Source: Terrisporobacter othiniensis
GTDB lineage: Bacteria > Bacillota > Clostridia > Peptostreptococcales > Peptostreptococcaceae
Assembly: GCF_000808015.1 (NCBI RefSeq)
Contig: NZ_JWHR01000022.1
Span: 1 to 35,383, forward strand
DNA length: 35,383 nucleotides
Direction of reading: 5' to 3'
The position numbers and the translations under genes are program-made. Of the stretch, positions 25,793 to 35,018 are shown one piece after another. Below the pieces are notes generated by a model, which made no database searches, was not told the origin of the DNA, and saw nothing but the letters and a program-made list of their open reading frames with translations. The stretch's first letter is position 1, and each line of letters begins with the position of its first letter.

Positions 25793-25819
25793 ACAAATTA
25801 ATACTATTTTCATAATATT
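25793..25819 (+). promoter_or_regulatory. possible sigma-K-like promoter
   Basis: AC at 25793-25794, then 16 bases, then CATAATATT at 25811-25819. This is close to the Bacillus sigma-K pattern AC-N16-CATANNNTA, with one mismatch. In AT-rich DNA this is weak evidence, but the downstream gene looks like a spore-layer protein. Confidence 0.25.
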
Positions 25820-25864
25820 ATATTGAGATAAAAATATCTTAATATAAGCTAGGAGTGGATAAGC

Positions 25865-28800
25865 TTGGGTAATTACAAAAGTACCAAAAAACATTATATA
25901 GAGTCTGACAAAAAATGTAATAAATCATTCTCTTACGATGAAAATTATTATAAGGAAAAATACGATGACAAACATTGTGGTAATAAATATAAAGATGATT
26001 ATTACTACACAGACAAATATCCAAAAGACATATACTGTGATAATTATTGCTGTAAAGATAAATATCCAGATGATAAATGCTGTGACAATGATAAAAAATG
26101 TAAAAAATCAGATTCATTTCCATCAGATTGTTGTACAGAAACTATAAGACAAGCTCTTAAAATTATAAGAGAAGCTGCACGTTCTTTAGGAAACTCTGCA
26201 ACATTAGATGTGGTAATATATACAACTGATGGAAGCACTTTTACTATAACTTTTACTAGAAATAAGTGTTCAGTAGAAATAACAGATGATGCTATTATAT
26301 ACAACTGTGTAGCTATAGCTTTAAATAGCATATCAAAAATAGAAATATTAACTAGTTCTTTATCTGAAAATTTTAGAAATAGACTTTTAAATAAATTGTA
26401 CGCTTTGGCTGAAAGTTGTGAAAATCCTTATTTAGCATATGACTTAGATGATGAAAGTTATTGTCCAAGATGTAAAAAAGAAAAATGTAACTGTAAATGT
26501 GACAATACTTTAGGAGATTATGTTGTAAACAATGTTGATGAACTATCTGGAGTAGGCCGTATTGGAGATACTAGACCAATATTTGCTGTAAGTGAGGTAA
26601 ATACTACTCTTGTTGTAAATAATGTAGAGCCAATTTTAGATACTGAACAAGTATTAGAAACTGCTGAAGTTAATGCTTCTTTTGTAAATGTTGTGGCTGA
26701 TGTAAACACAATAAGCACAGGTATAGTAAAAAATATAACTACAAATAATCAACAAGTAGCTAGAGATATACAACAAACTACGGAAAGAATTCTTACTGCA
26801 TCATTTGCTGATGATGTTAATGTTGTGGCTAGTGTTTCTCCTTTTACTACATTTGTAGTGCAAAGCGTAACTACAAATGGTAATAATATAAGTGTTGTAA
26901 ATAACTATTCTACAGATCAAGTTGTAAGAAGTATTACAAAAGCTAGTGAAGTTGTTACTAATATTGTGGATTATGATACAGCTCAGCTTGTAAATGAAAT
27001 AACTACTAGCGAAGTACAGGTAGTACAAAGTATAGATGAGTTTCCTGTCAATGTAATTGGTTCAGTATCTTCAACAACATTACTTGGAGTATCAGGTGTA
27101 ACTTATGCTACTAAAAATGTTATAAATAGTGTAACTCCAGTTAGAGAAACAGTAATAATTGCTTCTGATCCTTCTTTTGCTGATGCAATAACTGAAATTG
27201 ATACTAATACTATTACAATAAATCAAGATATTTCAATATCTACAGCACCAGTTGTAACTGATGTTCCTTACACACCTATAAATGTTGTAAATGGTATTAC
27301 AACTAACAGAATACAAATAGTTGATGGTATGACTGTATTTGCTGGTGAAGCTGTGGAGGATTTGTCATTTACAACAACTCCTCTTGTAGATGATGTAGAT
27401 TCTACTACCATATCAGTTGTAAGTTCAGTTACATTTGATGCTACTGATGTATTGTTACATTCTGAAAATCATTTTGCGATAGATAATGTTTTGAATAATC
27501 TTGATGTGGATACTAATACACAAGAGCCAAGATCAGTTTCTGTTGGAAATTGTTTAGGCGAAGGTGCTCTTGAAGTTATAGCTGAAAATGTACCTGTTTC
27601 AATAGTTAATTTTACTACTAATTTAACAAATAAATTAAACTGTATGATAAAAGATATAAATGAGATATTAAAAAAATGTTGCTGTGATGATAAATATGAC
27701 GATGATTGCCATGATAAGTGTAATTGTTATGATAAATGTGATTGTAAGAAAGATAGATATGACAAGTATAACTGCTATGAGGAGAAAGAAATATATAGAG
27801 ACAAATGTAAAGATAAGAAGCATCGTTGCCCTTCTATACCATACTTTAAAGTTTGTGACTTACTAGAAGATGTTTATTTTGATTTAAATGCAGATGTTAC
27901 TATAAATGGAGAGCCAGTAGTATCAAGTTGTGTTGATATTTCAGTATTTGATGAAAGTACAGATAATTATCTTCATAATGTGAATGAAGGTTATTTGGCA
28001 GATGGTGTATTGGCTGGATTTAGTGAAGATGAGCACGAAAATATAGTAGGAGATTTAAATGTATCATTTGCTGATGTAGTTAATAGTGTAACTTATACAA
28101 CTATGAATGCAGTAAATAGTATAACTTTTACTAATACAGATGTAGTTAATGATGTAGACTTTAATACTCAAGTTGTTAACCAATTGCTAAACTTTACTAC
28201 AGCAGATGTTGTTAGAAATATTAATCCACAAAGAAGTAACTTTGTTAATAGTGTAAGCTTAGTAAACCCAGTAGAAGTAGTTTCTTCTATTACTACTTCC
28301 ACAGATGCTTTCGTATCTGAACTTGATACTGATACTGCTAGAATAGTTACAGATATCACTTCTGGAACTACTGCTGTAGTATCTTCTGTAAATGCTATTA
28401 CTGCAGTTTATGTAAATAGTATTACAACAAGTCCTCAGACTGTGCTAAGAGATATAACTCCAAATGCTGTAACTGTAGTTAGAAATGTATTTTATGAAAC
28501 TGAAGAAGGTGTATCAGATTTAGTAACTAGAGATCAAAGATTCTTAACTAATGTGACTCCTTCTAATATTTCAGTAGTTTCTAATTTAACTTTAGGTAGC
28601 GCAAATGTAGTAAGTGGTATCGGAGTTTCAGGAGTACAAGCAGTTTATGATGTAAATCCAAGATCAACTAATGTAACTAGATTAGATAATACTAATCTAA
28701 CAACTGTTGTAACAAATGTAAGACCAGTAACTCAAACTGTTACTACAATAAATACAATCTCTACTGGAACAGTAGTATCTGTAGGAACTATTTCTAGGGT

Positions 28801-29068
28801 AGATGTTGTAGATGCTGTAGAATTAGATACAGAAAATGCAACAGTAGTTACTAATGTTGAGCTTGAAATCTCTACAGTAGATGTTGTAGAAAGTATTGAT
28901 GGTGAAAATGCTAATGTACTAGCAGGAAATTCTAGAGAAGGTATATCTCCTGTTTCAGCAAGAGCTGGTAATGGCTTACTAATATCAGAAGAACCTAATG
29001 GAGATATTAGCATATATTCTTTATGTAAACTACAATCTGTTGAAATTGACAGTGAAGAATGTGAATAA
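25865..29068 (+). CDS. 1067-residue Cys-rich protein with short VV-type beta repeats
   Basis: Starts at TTG 25865, placed by AGGAG at 25851-25855; no ATG nearby. Layout: residues 1-90 are Lys/Asp/Tyr/Cys-rich; 92-190 form a small alpha/beta domain (IRQALKIIREAARSLG, then DVVIYTTDGSTFTITFTR); CPRCKKEKCNCKC begins at 200; repeat block 1 covers about 220-530; a second Cys-rich module covers 593-655 (KCCCDDK to HRC); repeat block 2 covers about 738-1020; a short Cys-bearing tail follows. Repeats are about 11-12 residues, V-V-x-x-(V/I)-(T/D)-x-x-(T/S), e.g. VVNSVTYTTMNA and VVSSITTSTDAF, suggesting a beta-solenoid. No signal peptide or sorting motif. Composition and the neighbouring glycosyltransferase recall spore-surface (exosporium/coat) proteins; I cannot name a family. 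Confidence 0.85.
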   Translation: MGNYKSTKKHYIESDKKCNKSFSYDENYYKEKYDDKHCGNKYKDDYYYTDKYPKDIYCDNYCCKDKYPDDKCCDNDKKCKKSDSFPSDCCTETIRQALKIIREAARSLGNSATLDVVIYTTDGSTFTITFTRNKCSVEITDDAIIYNCVAIALNSISKIEILTSSLSENFRNRLLNKLYALAESCENPYLAYDLDDESYCPRCKKEKCNCKCDNTLGDYVVNNVDELSGVGRIGDTRPIFAVSEVNTTLVVNNVEPILDTEQVLETAEVNASFVNVVADVNTISTGIVKNITTNNQQVARDIQQTTERILTASFADDVNVVASVSPFTTFVVQSVTTNGNNISVVNNYSTDQVVRSITKASEVVTNIVDYDTAQLVNEITTSEVQVVQSIDEFPVNVIGSVSSTTLLGVSGVTYATKNVINSVTPVRETVIIASDPSFADAITEIDTNTITINQDISISTAPVVTDVPYTPINVVNGITTNRIQIVDGMTVFAGEAVEDLSFTTTPLVDDVDSTTISVVSSVTFDATDVLLHSENHFAIDNVLNNLDVDTNTQEPRSVSVGNCLGEGALEVIAENVPVSIVNFTTNLTNKLNCMIKDINEILKKCCCDDKYDDDCHDKCNCYDKCDCKKDRYDKYNCYEEKEIYRDKCKDKKHRCPSIPYFKVCDLLEDVYFDLNADVTINGEPVVSSCVDISVFDESTDNYLHNVNEGYLADGVLAGFSEDEHENIVGDLNVSFADVVNSVTYTTMNAVNSITFTNTDVVNDVDFNTQVVNQLLNFTTADVVRNINPQRSNFVNSVSLVNPVEVVSSITTSTDAFVSELDTDTARIVTDITSGTTAVVSSVNAITAVYVNSITTSPQTVLRDITPNAVTVVRNVFYETEEGVSDLVTRDQRFLTNVTPSNISVVSNLTLGSANVVSGIGVSGVQAVYDVNPRSTNVTRLDNTNLTTVVTNVRPVTQTVTTINTISTGTVVSVGTISRVDVVDAVELDTENATVVTNVELEISTVDVVESIDGENANVLAGNSREGISPVSARAGNGLLISEEPNGDISIYSLCKLQSVEIDSEECE

Positions 29069-29094
29069 TAAATTTTATTAACTAATGATAAGGG

Positions 29095-29119
29095 GATGGC
29101 ATCTATACTAGGTGCCATC
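29095..29119 (+). terminator. hairpin between the repeat-protein and glycosyltransferase genes
   Basis: GATGGCATCTA (29095-29105) pairs with TAGGTGCCATC (29109-29119), including one T-G pair, around a TAC loop. The downstream T run is short and broken, so it is probably a partial terminator or mRNA-stabilising hairpin that sets the ratio of the two products. Confidence 0.6.
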
Positions 29120-29149
29120 TTTAATAAAATTTTATTATGGGGGTATATT

Positions 29150-30640
29150 ATGCAAACTCTTAGTTTATGTATGATTACTAAAAATGAAGAAAAAAATATA
29201 AAAGCATGTTTAGATAGCATGGTAAACATTGCAGATGAAATAATAATTGTTGATACAGGTAGCACGGATAGAACAATTGAAATAGCAAAATCTTATGGTG
29301 CTAAAGTTTTTAGTTATAAGTGGAATGATGATTTCAGTGAAGCTAGAAATATTTCTTTAGAAAAGGCTACAAAGGATTGGATAATAGTATTAGATGGTGA
29401 TGAAGTATTACCAAAAGAGGATGGTAAAAAATTAAAAAATATTATTAATGCTACATCTATGGAAGCATTATATTTACGATTAGAAAATATAGTTGATAAT
29501 AAAAGCTTAGGCGATGCTGTAGTGCTTAGAGTATTTAGAAATAATAAGCTTTATAGATTTAGAAATAAAATGCACGAGCAAGTAATCTTTTCCATAGAAG
29601 AAAATGGTGGAAAAGACAAAATTCAAGCAACAAATTTAAAAATATTACATTATGGCTATGATCCTAAAATATATAATATGGTGGATAAACAAAAAAGAAA
29701 TTTAAAAATATTAGAAAGTTATCCAGAGGAAGATAGAGATGGATATTTTTATTATTCCATAGGGAATGAATATTCACGAGCCAATGATATTAACAAATCA
29801 CTGGAGATGTATTATAAAGGTCTAGGATTTGCAAGAAATAATTATCCTGATAAACTTCCAAGTTATTTACCTTATTTAATTCTTAACATATCAAAAAGTT
29901 TAGCTAGTCAAAAAAAATATGATGAAGCAATAAATATATTATCAGAATTCAAAAACAAATACCCCAATTTTAGAGACTTATATTTTCTACAATGTTTATA
30001 TTATATAGAAATAGGAAAAACAACAAAAGCAAAAGATGCTTTATTAGAATATTTAAACTGTGAATATTCAATGTATATGTATCCTGACAATAATTTTGAG
30101 GATTCATATAATATGGGAACTATTCTTAGACAATTGAGAAAAGCATCTATTCCTACACCAGAGTATTTACTAAGTGTATTAATAGTGGGAGGTTCTTATG
30201 ATGATACTTTGTTACTAAGTATAAAAAGTATAAATGAAATTTCTAGTGAAGTAATTGTTTCTATTCCTAATTCTTCTATTATTGATAAGGATATTATTAA
30301 TAACTTTGGAGCAAAAACAATAAATATTAATAGCAATGATGGAAAGGATATGATTTTTAAGGGTATAAAAGAATGTAGAGGAGAGTATATTCTTATTTTA
30401 AAGGAAAGAGAAATTATTGAACATGACACTCAGTCAGCTTTAATCAACTTTTTAAGAACAACAGAAGAAAACTTTTTTAATTTAATAATTAAAGATAATA
30501 ATGCTAAAACAAAATTGGGAGAATTTAGATTATTGAGAAATGATGAAAAGGTGAGAAATACTAAAAATTTTGAGGAGTTAATAAAACTTGTTAATAAAGA
30601 AAAACCAAAAACTTATGATGTTAATATACTTAAGATATAA
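29150..30640 (+). CDS. family 2 glycosyltransferase with TPR-like middle and second GT-like domain
   Basis: About 496 residues from ATG 29150 (GGGGG just upstream); an in-frame ATG at 29096 lies inside the preceding hairpin and is not used here. Residues 1-200 are a GT-A domain with SLCMITKNEEKNI, VDTGSTDRT (D35) and the metal-binding DGD at 82-84. Residues about 200-330 are helical repeats resembling TPRs (YYSIGNEYSRANDINKSLEM). Residues 345-480 look like a second, degraded GT-A fold (LLSVLIVGGSYDDTLLLSI, GEYILILKERE) without a clear DxD. The GT2+TPR architecture is like SunS-type and spore-associated protein glycosyltransferases. It sits 81 bases after the repeat protein, which is rich in Thr, Ser and Cys and is the likely acceptor (inferred). 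Confidence 0.88.
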   Translation: MQTLSLCMITKNEEKNIKACLDSMVNIADEIIIVDTGSTDRTIEIAKSYGAKVFSYKWNDDFSEARNISLEKATKDWIIVLDGDEVLPKEDGKKLKNIINATSMEALYLRLENIVDNKSLGDAVVLRVFRNNKLYRFRNKMHEQVIFSIEENGGKDKIQATNLKILHYGYDPKIYNMVDKQKRNLKILESYPEEDRDGYFYYSIGNEYSRANDINKSLEMYYKGLGFARNNYPDKLPSYLPYLILNISKSLASQKKYDEAINILSEFKNKYPNFRDLYFLQCLYYIEIGKTTKAKDALLEYLNCEYSMYMYPDNNFEDSYNMGTILRQLRKASIPTPEYLLSVLIVGGSYDDTLLLSIKSINEISSEVIVSIPNSSIIDKDIINNFGAKTININSNDGKDMIFKGIKECRGEYILILKEREIIEHDTQSALINFLRTTEENFFNLIIKDNNAKTKLGEFRLLRNDEKVRNTKNFEELIKLVNKEKPKTYDVNILKI

Positions 30641-30646
30641 ATTAAA

Positions 30647-30850
30647 AAATTCGCTTCGCTCATGTCGCCAAAATTGAGAAGCATATCGTCAACGATATAT
30701 CCTCGTTACCACTTTAAGCCACAGCGTGGGCGATATGAAATTTTAGGCAACTTCGTTGCTCAAAATTTAATTTTTTACTACTTATTGGATGCATTAATGT
30801 TACTTTGGTCTAGAAGTTTTCCGCAGATTTAAAGTGAATATAATATCCTT
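30647..30850 (-). repeat. dispersed intergenic repeat, copy B (inverted)
   Basis: Reverse complement of 30647-30714 matches copy A at 19966-20033 in 65 of 68 bases; weaker homology continues to 30850. Contains the small hairpin ATATCG-TCAA-CGATAT (30683-30698), which is partly lost in copy A, and about 30 extra bases around the hairpin at 30738. Read in element orientation it starts just past the terminator at 30857, mirroring copy A. No open frame. Confidence 0.75.
30738..30776 (+). terminator. terminator-like hairpin after the glycosyltransferase gene
   Basis: AAATTTT / AAAATTT and GCAAC-TTC-GTTGC, followed by AATTTTTT. It lies inside repeat copy B and can end the repeat-protein/glycosyltransferase transcript. 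Confidence 0.75.
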
Positions 30851-30856
30851 GTAAGT

Positions 30857-30909
30857 AAAATAGTACTTGTTTTAATGATTTTCTAATCAATAAAACAAGT
30901 ACTATTTTT
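30857..30909 (-). terminator. bidirectional terminator between the glycosyltransferase and psuG
   Basis: An 18-base perfect stem, AAAATAGTACTTGTTTTA (30857-30874) and its complement (30891-30908), with an inner TGATT/AATCA helix. T runs occur on both strands, so it also ends the leftward psuK-psuG transcript. Confidence 0.88.
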
Positions 30910-30924
30910 GTATAAGGTTATTTA

Positions 30925-31845
30925 TTATTTATTTAATTCAGCTAAGTCTTTAGCAATGTTAGCAGCAACTTTAGCATTGTTGTAAACAAGTTCTATATTA
31001 GAAGCAAGAGATTTTCCTTCAGTTATAGTTTTAACTTTGTCTAATAAGAATGGAGTAACTTGTTTTCCGCCTATGTGCTTTTCTTCAGCTTCTTTTAAAG
31101 CAGATTCTATAGCGTTAGTTATAGTATCGTAATCCATTTCGAACTCTTCTGGAATAGGGTTAGCTATAACCATACCACCTTTTAAGTTTAAGTCCCACTT
31201 AGCTTTTAAAGCCTCAGCAACTTCTAATGAAGAGTCAACTCTGTAGTCAACACCAAATCCTGATTTTCTAGTGTAGAAAGCAGGCATTTCTTCAGTTCCA
31301 AATCCAACAACTGGAACACCATGAGTTTCTAAGTATTCTAGTGTTAAACCTATATCTAATATTGATTTAGCTCCAGCACATATAACAGCAACATCAGTGT
31401 TAGCTAATTCTTCTAAGTCAGCAGATATATCCATAGTAGTTTCAGCACCTCTATGAACTCCACCTATACCACCTGTAGCAAATACTTTAACACCTGCTAA
31501 ATCAGCTAATATCATAGTAGTAGCAACTGTAGTAGCTCCAGTTAATTTTTTAGATATTATAAAAGGTAAGTCTCTTCTTGAAGCTTTAACTACGTTTTTG
31601 CTTGTAGCTAAGAATTCTATTTCTTCTTTAGTTAAACCAACTTTTAAAACTCCATCTATTATAGCTATAGTAGCAGGAACTGCACCATTTTCTCTTATTA
31701 TATTTTCAACAGTACTTGCCATTTCAACATTTTGAGGGTATGGCATACCATGAGATATTATTGTAGATTCTAAAGCAACTACTGGTCTTCCTTCTTTTAC
31801 TGCTGCTTCAACTTCTGGATGTATTTGTAAGTATTTTTTTAACAT
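30925..31845 (-). CDS. psuG: pseudouridine-5'-phosphate glycosidase
   Basis: A 306-residue enzyme (EC 4.2.1.70) that splits pseudouridine 5'-phosphate into uracil and ribose 5-phosphate, reversible in vitro. Family blocks: [20 protein letters not shown] near residue 22 (with the active-site Glu of ALEST), [14 protein letters not shown] near residue 58, [31 protein letters not shown] near residue 103, and [26 protein letters not shown] near residue 155. Length is normal. Its ATG overlaps the stop of psuK by one base (TAATG), so the two are translationally coupled. AAGGAG lies upstream inside psuK. Together they salvage pseudouridine from RNA turnover. Confidence 0.95.
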   Translation of the reverse strand: MLKKYLQIHPEVEAAVKEGRPVVALESTIISHGMPYPQNVEMASTVENIIRENGAVPATIAIIDGVLKVGLTKEEIEFLATSKNVVKASRRDLPFIISKKLTGATTVATTMILADLAGVKVFATGGIGGVHRGAETTMDISADLEELANTDVAVICAGAKSILDIGLTLEYLETHGVPVVGFGTEEMPAFYTRKSGFGVDYRVDSSLEVAEALKAKWDLNLKGGMVIANPIPEEFEMDYDTITNAIESALKEAEEKHIGGKQVTPFLLDKVKTITEGKSLASNIELVYNNAKVAANIAKDLAELNK

Positions 31846-32933
31846 TATATTAACTCCTTTATTGTTTTATTTATTAAATCCTCACTTAAATTAGGATTGA
31901 TTGTATTTTTATGAGATAGGGCTAAAATCGAAGCTCCAACAGAGAACTTTGCAGTTTCTTCTATATTAAGATCATTCATAAATCCATAAATAATTCCTGA
32001 CATAAAAGCATCTCCAGCTCCTGTAGCATTTACTATATCAATTTTAACACCAGGTATATGTAGTGTTTGTTCTTTGTTTGCACAATATACACCATCACTG
32101 CTAAGTGTTATAAATACACTCTTTACACCTTTTTCTATAAAGTAATCACAAGATTTCTTAGCATCATCTAAATTTTCTATTTTTATTCCAGATAAAGTTT
32201 CTGCTTCATACTTGTTTAGTTTGATACCTTCAAACCTATTAAGTATATCTTTTATTTTTACACATTTAGCAGTAGAAACAGTATCTACGAAAATTGGTAA
32301 ATGGCTGTGATTTCTTGTAATAAAGTCTATAGTTTCCATAGATAAGTTAGTATCTATAACTATAGCTTTAGAGTCATTTATTGACTTGTATTTTGAATGA
32401 ATAAAAGATTCATCCAGCTTTTCAATAATGTCCATATGACTTATGGCAAGTTGCATATCTTTTGAATCATTTAATATAGAAACATAAATTGAAGTAGAGT
32501 ATTCATCTGATACAAAACAATCATTTACATCTATATTTAAATTTTTACACTCAGAAAGAATAGTATTCCCATATAAGTCATTTCCTATAGCTGAAATAAG
32601 TTTAGTGTTTACACTAAGTCTACTTAAATTTTCTGCTATATTTCTACCAACTCCACCCATGGATATGTCTACACCGCCAGGGTTAGAGTCATACATTACT
32701 AGAGGATTGTTTGGAAATCCTTGAATATCCATATTTGATCCACCAATAACTGTAACGTAATTTTCTTTTCTTAAAATGTAACCTTTTCCTAATATCTGCC
32801 CTTTTTTCATTAAATTTGTTATATGAACAGCTACAGAAGTTCGAGATATATTAAGCATATCGGCTAACTCTTGTTGAGATATCATAGGATTACTTTTTAG
32901 GATTTGTAAAATTTCTTTTTCTCTATAAGTCAT
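31845..32933 (-). CDS. psuK: pseudouridine kinase with N-terminal helix-turn-helix
   Basis: A 362-residue fusion. Residues 1-52 are a winged helix-turn-helix ([39 protein letters not shown]). From about 58 on it is a PfkB/ribokinase-family kinase: [32 protein letters not shown], and the C-terminal anion-hole motif [12 protein letters not shown]. Its partner psuG identifies the substrate as pseudouridine. The HTH suggests self-regulation in response to substrate, and a perfect inverted repeat (32956-32973) sits just upstream of its start. The minus-strand ribosome site is AGGTGAT. HTH-PfkB fusions are common in Firmicutes next to psuG. Confidence 0.88.
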   Translation of the reverse strand: MTYREKEILQILKSNPMISQQELADMLNISRTSVAVHITNLMKKGQILGKGYILRKENYVTVIGGSNMDIQGFPNNPLVMYDSNPGGVDISMGGVGRNIAENLSRLSVNTKLISAIGNDLYGNTILSECKNLNIDVNDCFVSDEYSTSIYVSILNDSKDMQLAISHMDIIEKLDESFIHSKYKSINDSKAIVIDTNLSMETIDFITRNHSHLPIFVDTVSTAKCVKIKDILNRFEGIKLNKYEAETLSGIKIENLDDAKKSCDYFIEKGVKSVFITLSSDGVYCANKEQTLHIPGVKIDIVNATGAGDAFMSGIIYGFMNDLNIEETAKFSVGASILALSHKNTINPNLSEDLINKTIKELI

Positions 32934-32955
32934 TTAATCACCTAAAATTAATATT

Positions 32956-32973
32956 TGTTTATAAAGATAAACA
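32956..32973. promoter_or_regulatory. candidate operator of psuKG
   Basis: TGTTTAT-AAAG-ATAAACA, a perfect 7-base inverted repeat, 23 bases upstream of the psuK start and just downstream of a minus-strand TATAAT-like -10 (plus-strand 32984-32989). Plausible site for the PsuK helix-turn-helix domain. Confidence 0.45.
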
Positions 32974-33216
32974 TTTGTTAAGATTATAATAACATTATTA
33001 TATAAAAAATACAATACTTTTTTACAAACATATATACAGTATATTTTAAATATAAAAAAATAATAAATATGATGCATTAATGAGTTGTTTAAGAGTGATA
33101 AATATGAAGATTAAACTATTATGCAGATAATTTAAAAATAAAGCAAATATGTATTTTAAAAGGTAAATAAGAATATTTATTATTATAGAAGGAATTTAAT
33201 AAACAGGAGGTTATAT

Positions 33217-34773
33217 ATGAATATAAGTGAAGAATTTCTAAACTCCTTAGGTATACGGTCAGGCATTGAATCATCTAATAGTATAGATTGTGATTTAAAG
33301 TTTAAATTAATAGATAAATATAACAAAGAATACAATTTAGATAAAAATTTAATAGGTGTAGTAAAAAAAATATTAAAAGAAGGAAAAATAATAGCAATAA
33401 AAGATCTTACAGGATTCAATTTAATTTGTGATGGAACAAATTACAAAGCAATATCAAATTTAAGAAAAAAGAAAAATATAAAAACAAAGCCATTGGCATT
33501 GATGATGAAAGATATAAATGAAGTAAAAAATTACTGTTATATTAGTGAAAAAGAAAAAAGCATATTAAATAGAATTAAAAAACCTATAGTAATATTAAAA
33601 AAGAAGAATAATAAATTACCAAATAATATTTCATTTAATAATGACTCTTTAGGAATAATGTTACCATCAACAAGTCTTCATTATATGTTGTTTGATGAGG
33701 AGTTAAAAATATTAGTAACTACTAGTGGTAATTTAAATAATTGCCCCATGATATATAAAAATGAAGAAGCCTTAGAAAAATTAAAAGATATTGCAGATTA
33801 TTTTTTAATTCATGAAAAGGAAATTTTTATGCCAGAAGAACCGTCTGTTATAAGAGTACTTTTAAATGAAGAAAGGGTAATAAGAAATTCAAGATCAGTA
33901 AGTTCACCTATAAATCATCATCATGCTCATATAGTAAGCTGTATGTTTGAAAATAATATAAATGAAAAAGTTATAGGATTATCTTTTGATGGAGTTAGAT
34001 ATTGTGAAGATGAAAACTTAAGAGGAAGTGAATTTTTAATCTGTGATAACAAAAAATTTAAAAGAGTTGCATATTTGAAAAGTATGAAAATGCCAGGGGG
34101 AGACAACGCTATAAAAGAACCTTGGAAGATGGCAGTAAGTTTGTTGCAGTCATGGTCAAGTAACAAGCTGAATTTACCTGTGGAGGAATTAATAAATAAT
34201 TTAAGTATAAATAATCTTTTTAGTTATATAAAGCATAAAAATTATCACACAATTATGTATATGATTAAAAATGATATAAATACGCCAATTACTTCATCTA
34301 TGGGAAGATTGTTCGATGGTATAAGTGCATTTCTAAATTTTCAAAATAAAATTTCTTATGAAGGAGAAGCAATAAAAGAACTTGAGAACTTGGCAAAAAA
34401 ATCTGACGATACTAAAGATTATTATAGATTTGAAATAAATTATGAAAATAATCAATTTATAGTAGACACAGATTATATAGTAGAAGAAGTTTTTGGTGAT
34501 GTAATAAATAATGTAAATCCATGTTATATATCTATGAAATTTCATAATACTGTTGTAGAATTTTCCTTTAGAATATGTCTATACTTAAGAAAATTATATA
34601 ATTTAAATATAGTTGCCTTAAGTGGGGAAGTATTTGAAAATGAAATAATTTTTACTAAACTGTATGAAAAATTAAACAATAGTAATTTTCAAGTTTTAAC
34701 TCATAAAATCCTGCCTTGCAATGATGCGAACTTATATCTTGGTCAATTAATTATAGGTATGAATAAAAAGTAA
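33217..34773 (+). CDS. shortened HypF-like carbamoyltransferase-related protein
   Basis: 518 residues; typical HypF has about 750. Residues about 46-228 match the YrdC-like domain (GKIIAIKDLTGFNLICDGTN, KPLALMMKDINEVKNYC, LGIMLPSTSLHYML, TTSGNLNNCPMIY). Residues 233-518 match the Kae1-like domain (NHHHAHIVSCM, IGLSFDGVRY, MPGGDNAIKEPWKMA, VALSGEVFENE, LPCNDANLYLGQL). Missing: the acylphosphatase domain, the two zinc fingers, and about 80-100 residues between the domains (junction near 231). Several catalytic positions are altered: GTGYGxDG has become GVRYCEDEN, and SGGVFQN has become SGEVFEN. GGAGG supports the start and the frame is fully open. No hydrogenase genes are nearby. Either decaying HypF or a reassigned enzyme. 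Confidence 0.8.
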   Translation: MNISEEFLNSLGIRSGIESSNSIDCDLKFKLIDKYNKEYNLDKNLIGVVKKILKEGKIIAIKDLTGFNLICDGTNYKAISNLRKKKNIKTKPLALMMKDINEVKNYCYISEKEKSILNRIKKPIVILKKKNNKLPNNISFNNDSLGIMLPSTSLHYMLFDEELKILVTTSGNLNNCPMIYKNEEALEKLKDIADYFLIHEKEIFMPEEPSVIRVLLNEERVIRNSRSVSSPINHHHAHIVSCMFENNINEKVIGLSFDGVRYCEDENLRGSEFLICDNKKFKRVAYLKSMKMPGGDNAIKEPWKMAVSLLQSWSSNKLNLPVEELINNLSINNLFSYIKHKNYHTIMYMIKNDINTPITSSMGRLFDGISAFLNFQNKISYEGEAIKELENLAKKSDDTKDYYRFEINYENNQFIVDTDYIVEEVFGDVINNVNPCYISMKFHNTVVEFSFRICLYLRKLYNLNIVALSGEVFENEIIFTKLYEKLNNSNFQVLTHKILPCNDANLYLGQLIIGMNKK

Positions 34774-34897
34774 AATGACTTTAATATTATTTTTTCAGTT
34801 ATAATGTAAACTTTCAATATTCCAATGGAAAGTTGGAAGATGCATATAAAGAAATAAGAGATTTTTATAGAAATAATATAAAATAAGTTTATAAGAT

Positions 34898-34930
34898 AAA
34901 AGCCAAGAAGTTAATTCTTGGCTTTTAATT
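34898..34930 (+). terminator. intrinsic terminator after the HypF-like gene
   Basis: AAAAGCCAAGAA (34898-34909) pairs with TTCTTGGCTTTT (34915-34926), loop GTTAA. Works in both directions. Confidence 0.88.
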
Positions 34931-35018
34931 AATATAAATAATATATATGAAGGAAAGTAGAATTCTTAAATGTAGAATAAAGAATTTGGCCAATACAGTC
35001 GCTCAAGCAAAATGAATA

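Noticed and set aside
26500..28900. CRISPR-like DNA repeats
   Set aside because: The periodicity is at protein level (about 33-36 bases, degenerate) within a coding frame, not identical repeats with unique spacers.
25938..29265. Several short open frames on both strands within the repeat protein gene
   Set aside because: They are reflections of its repetitive codons; none has a ribosome site or family pattern.
34809..34886. A 25-codon reading after the HypF-like gene (ending EIRDFYRNNIK)
   Set aside because: It looks like a protein C-terminus but has no start, no ribosome site and no family I can name; perhaps a gene remnant, not strong enough to list.
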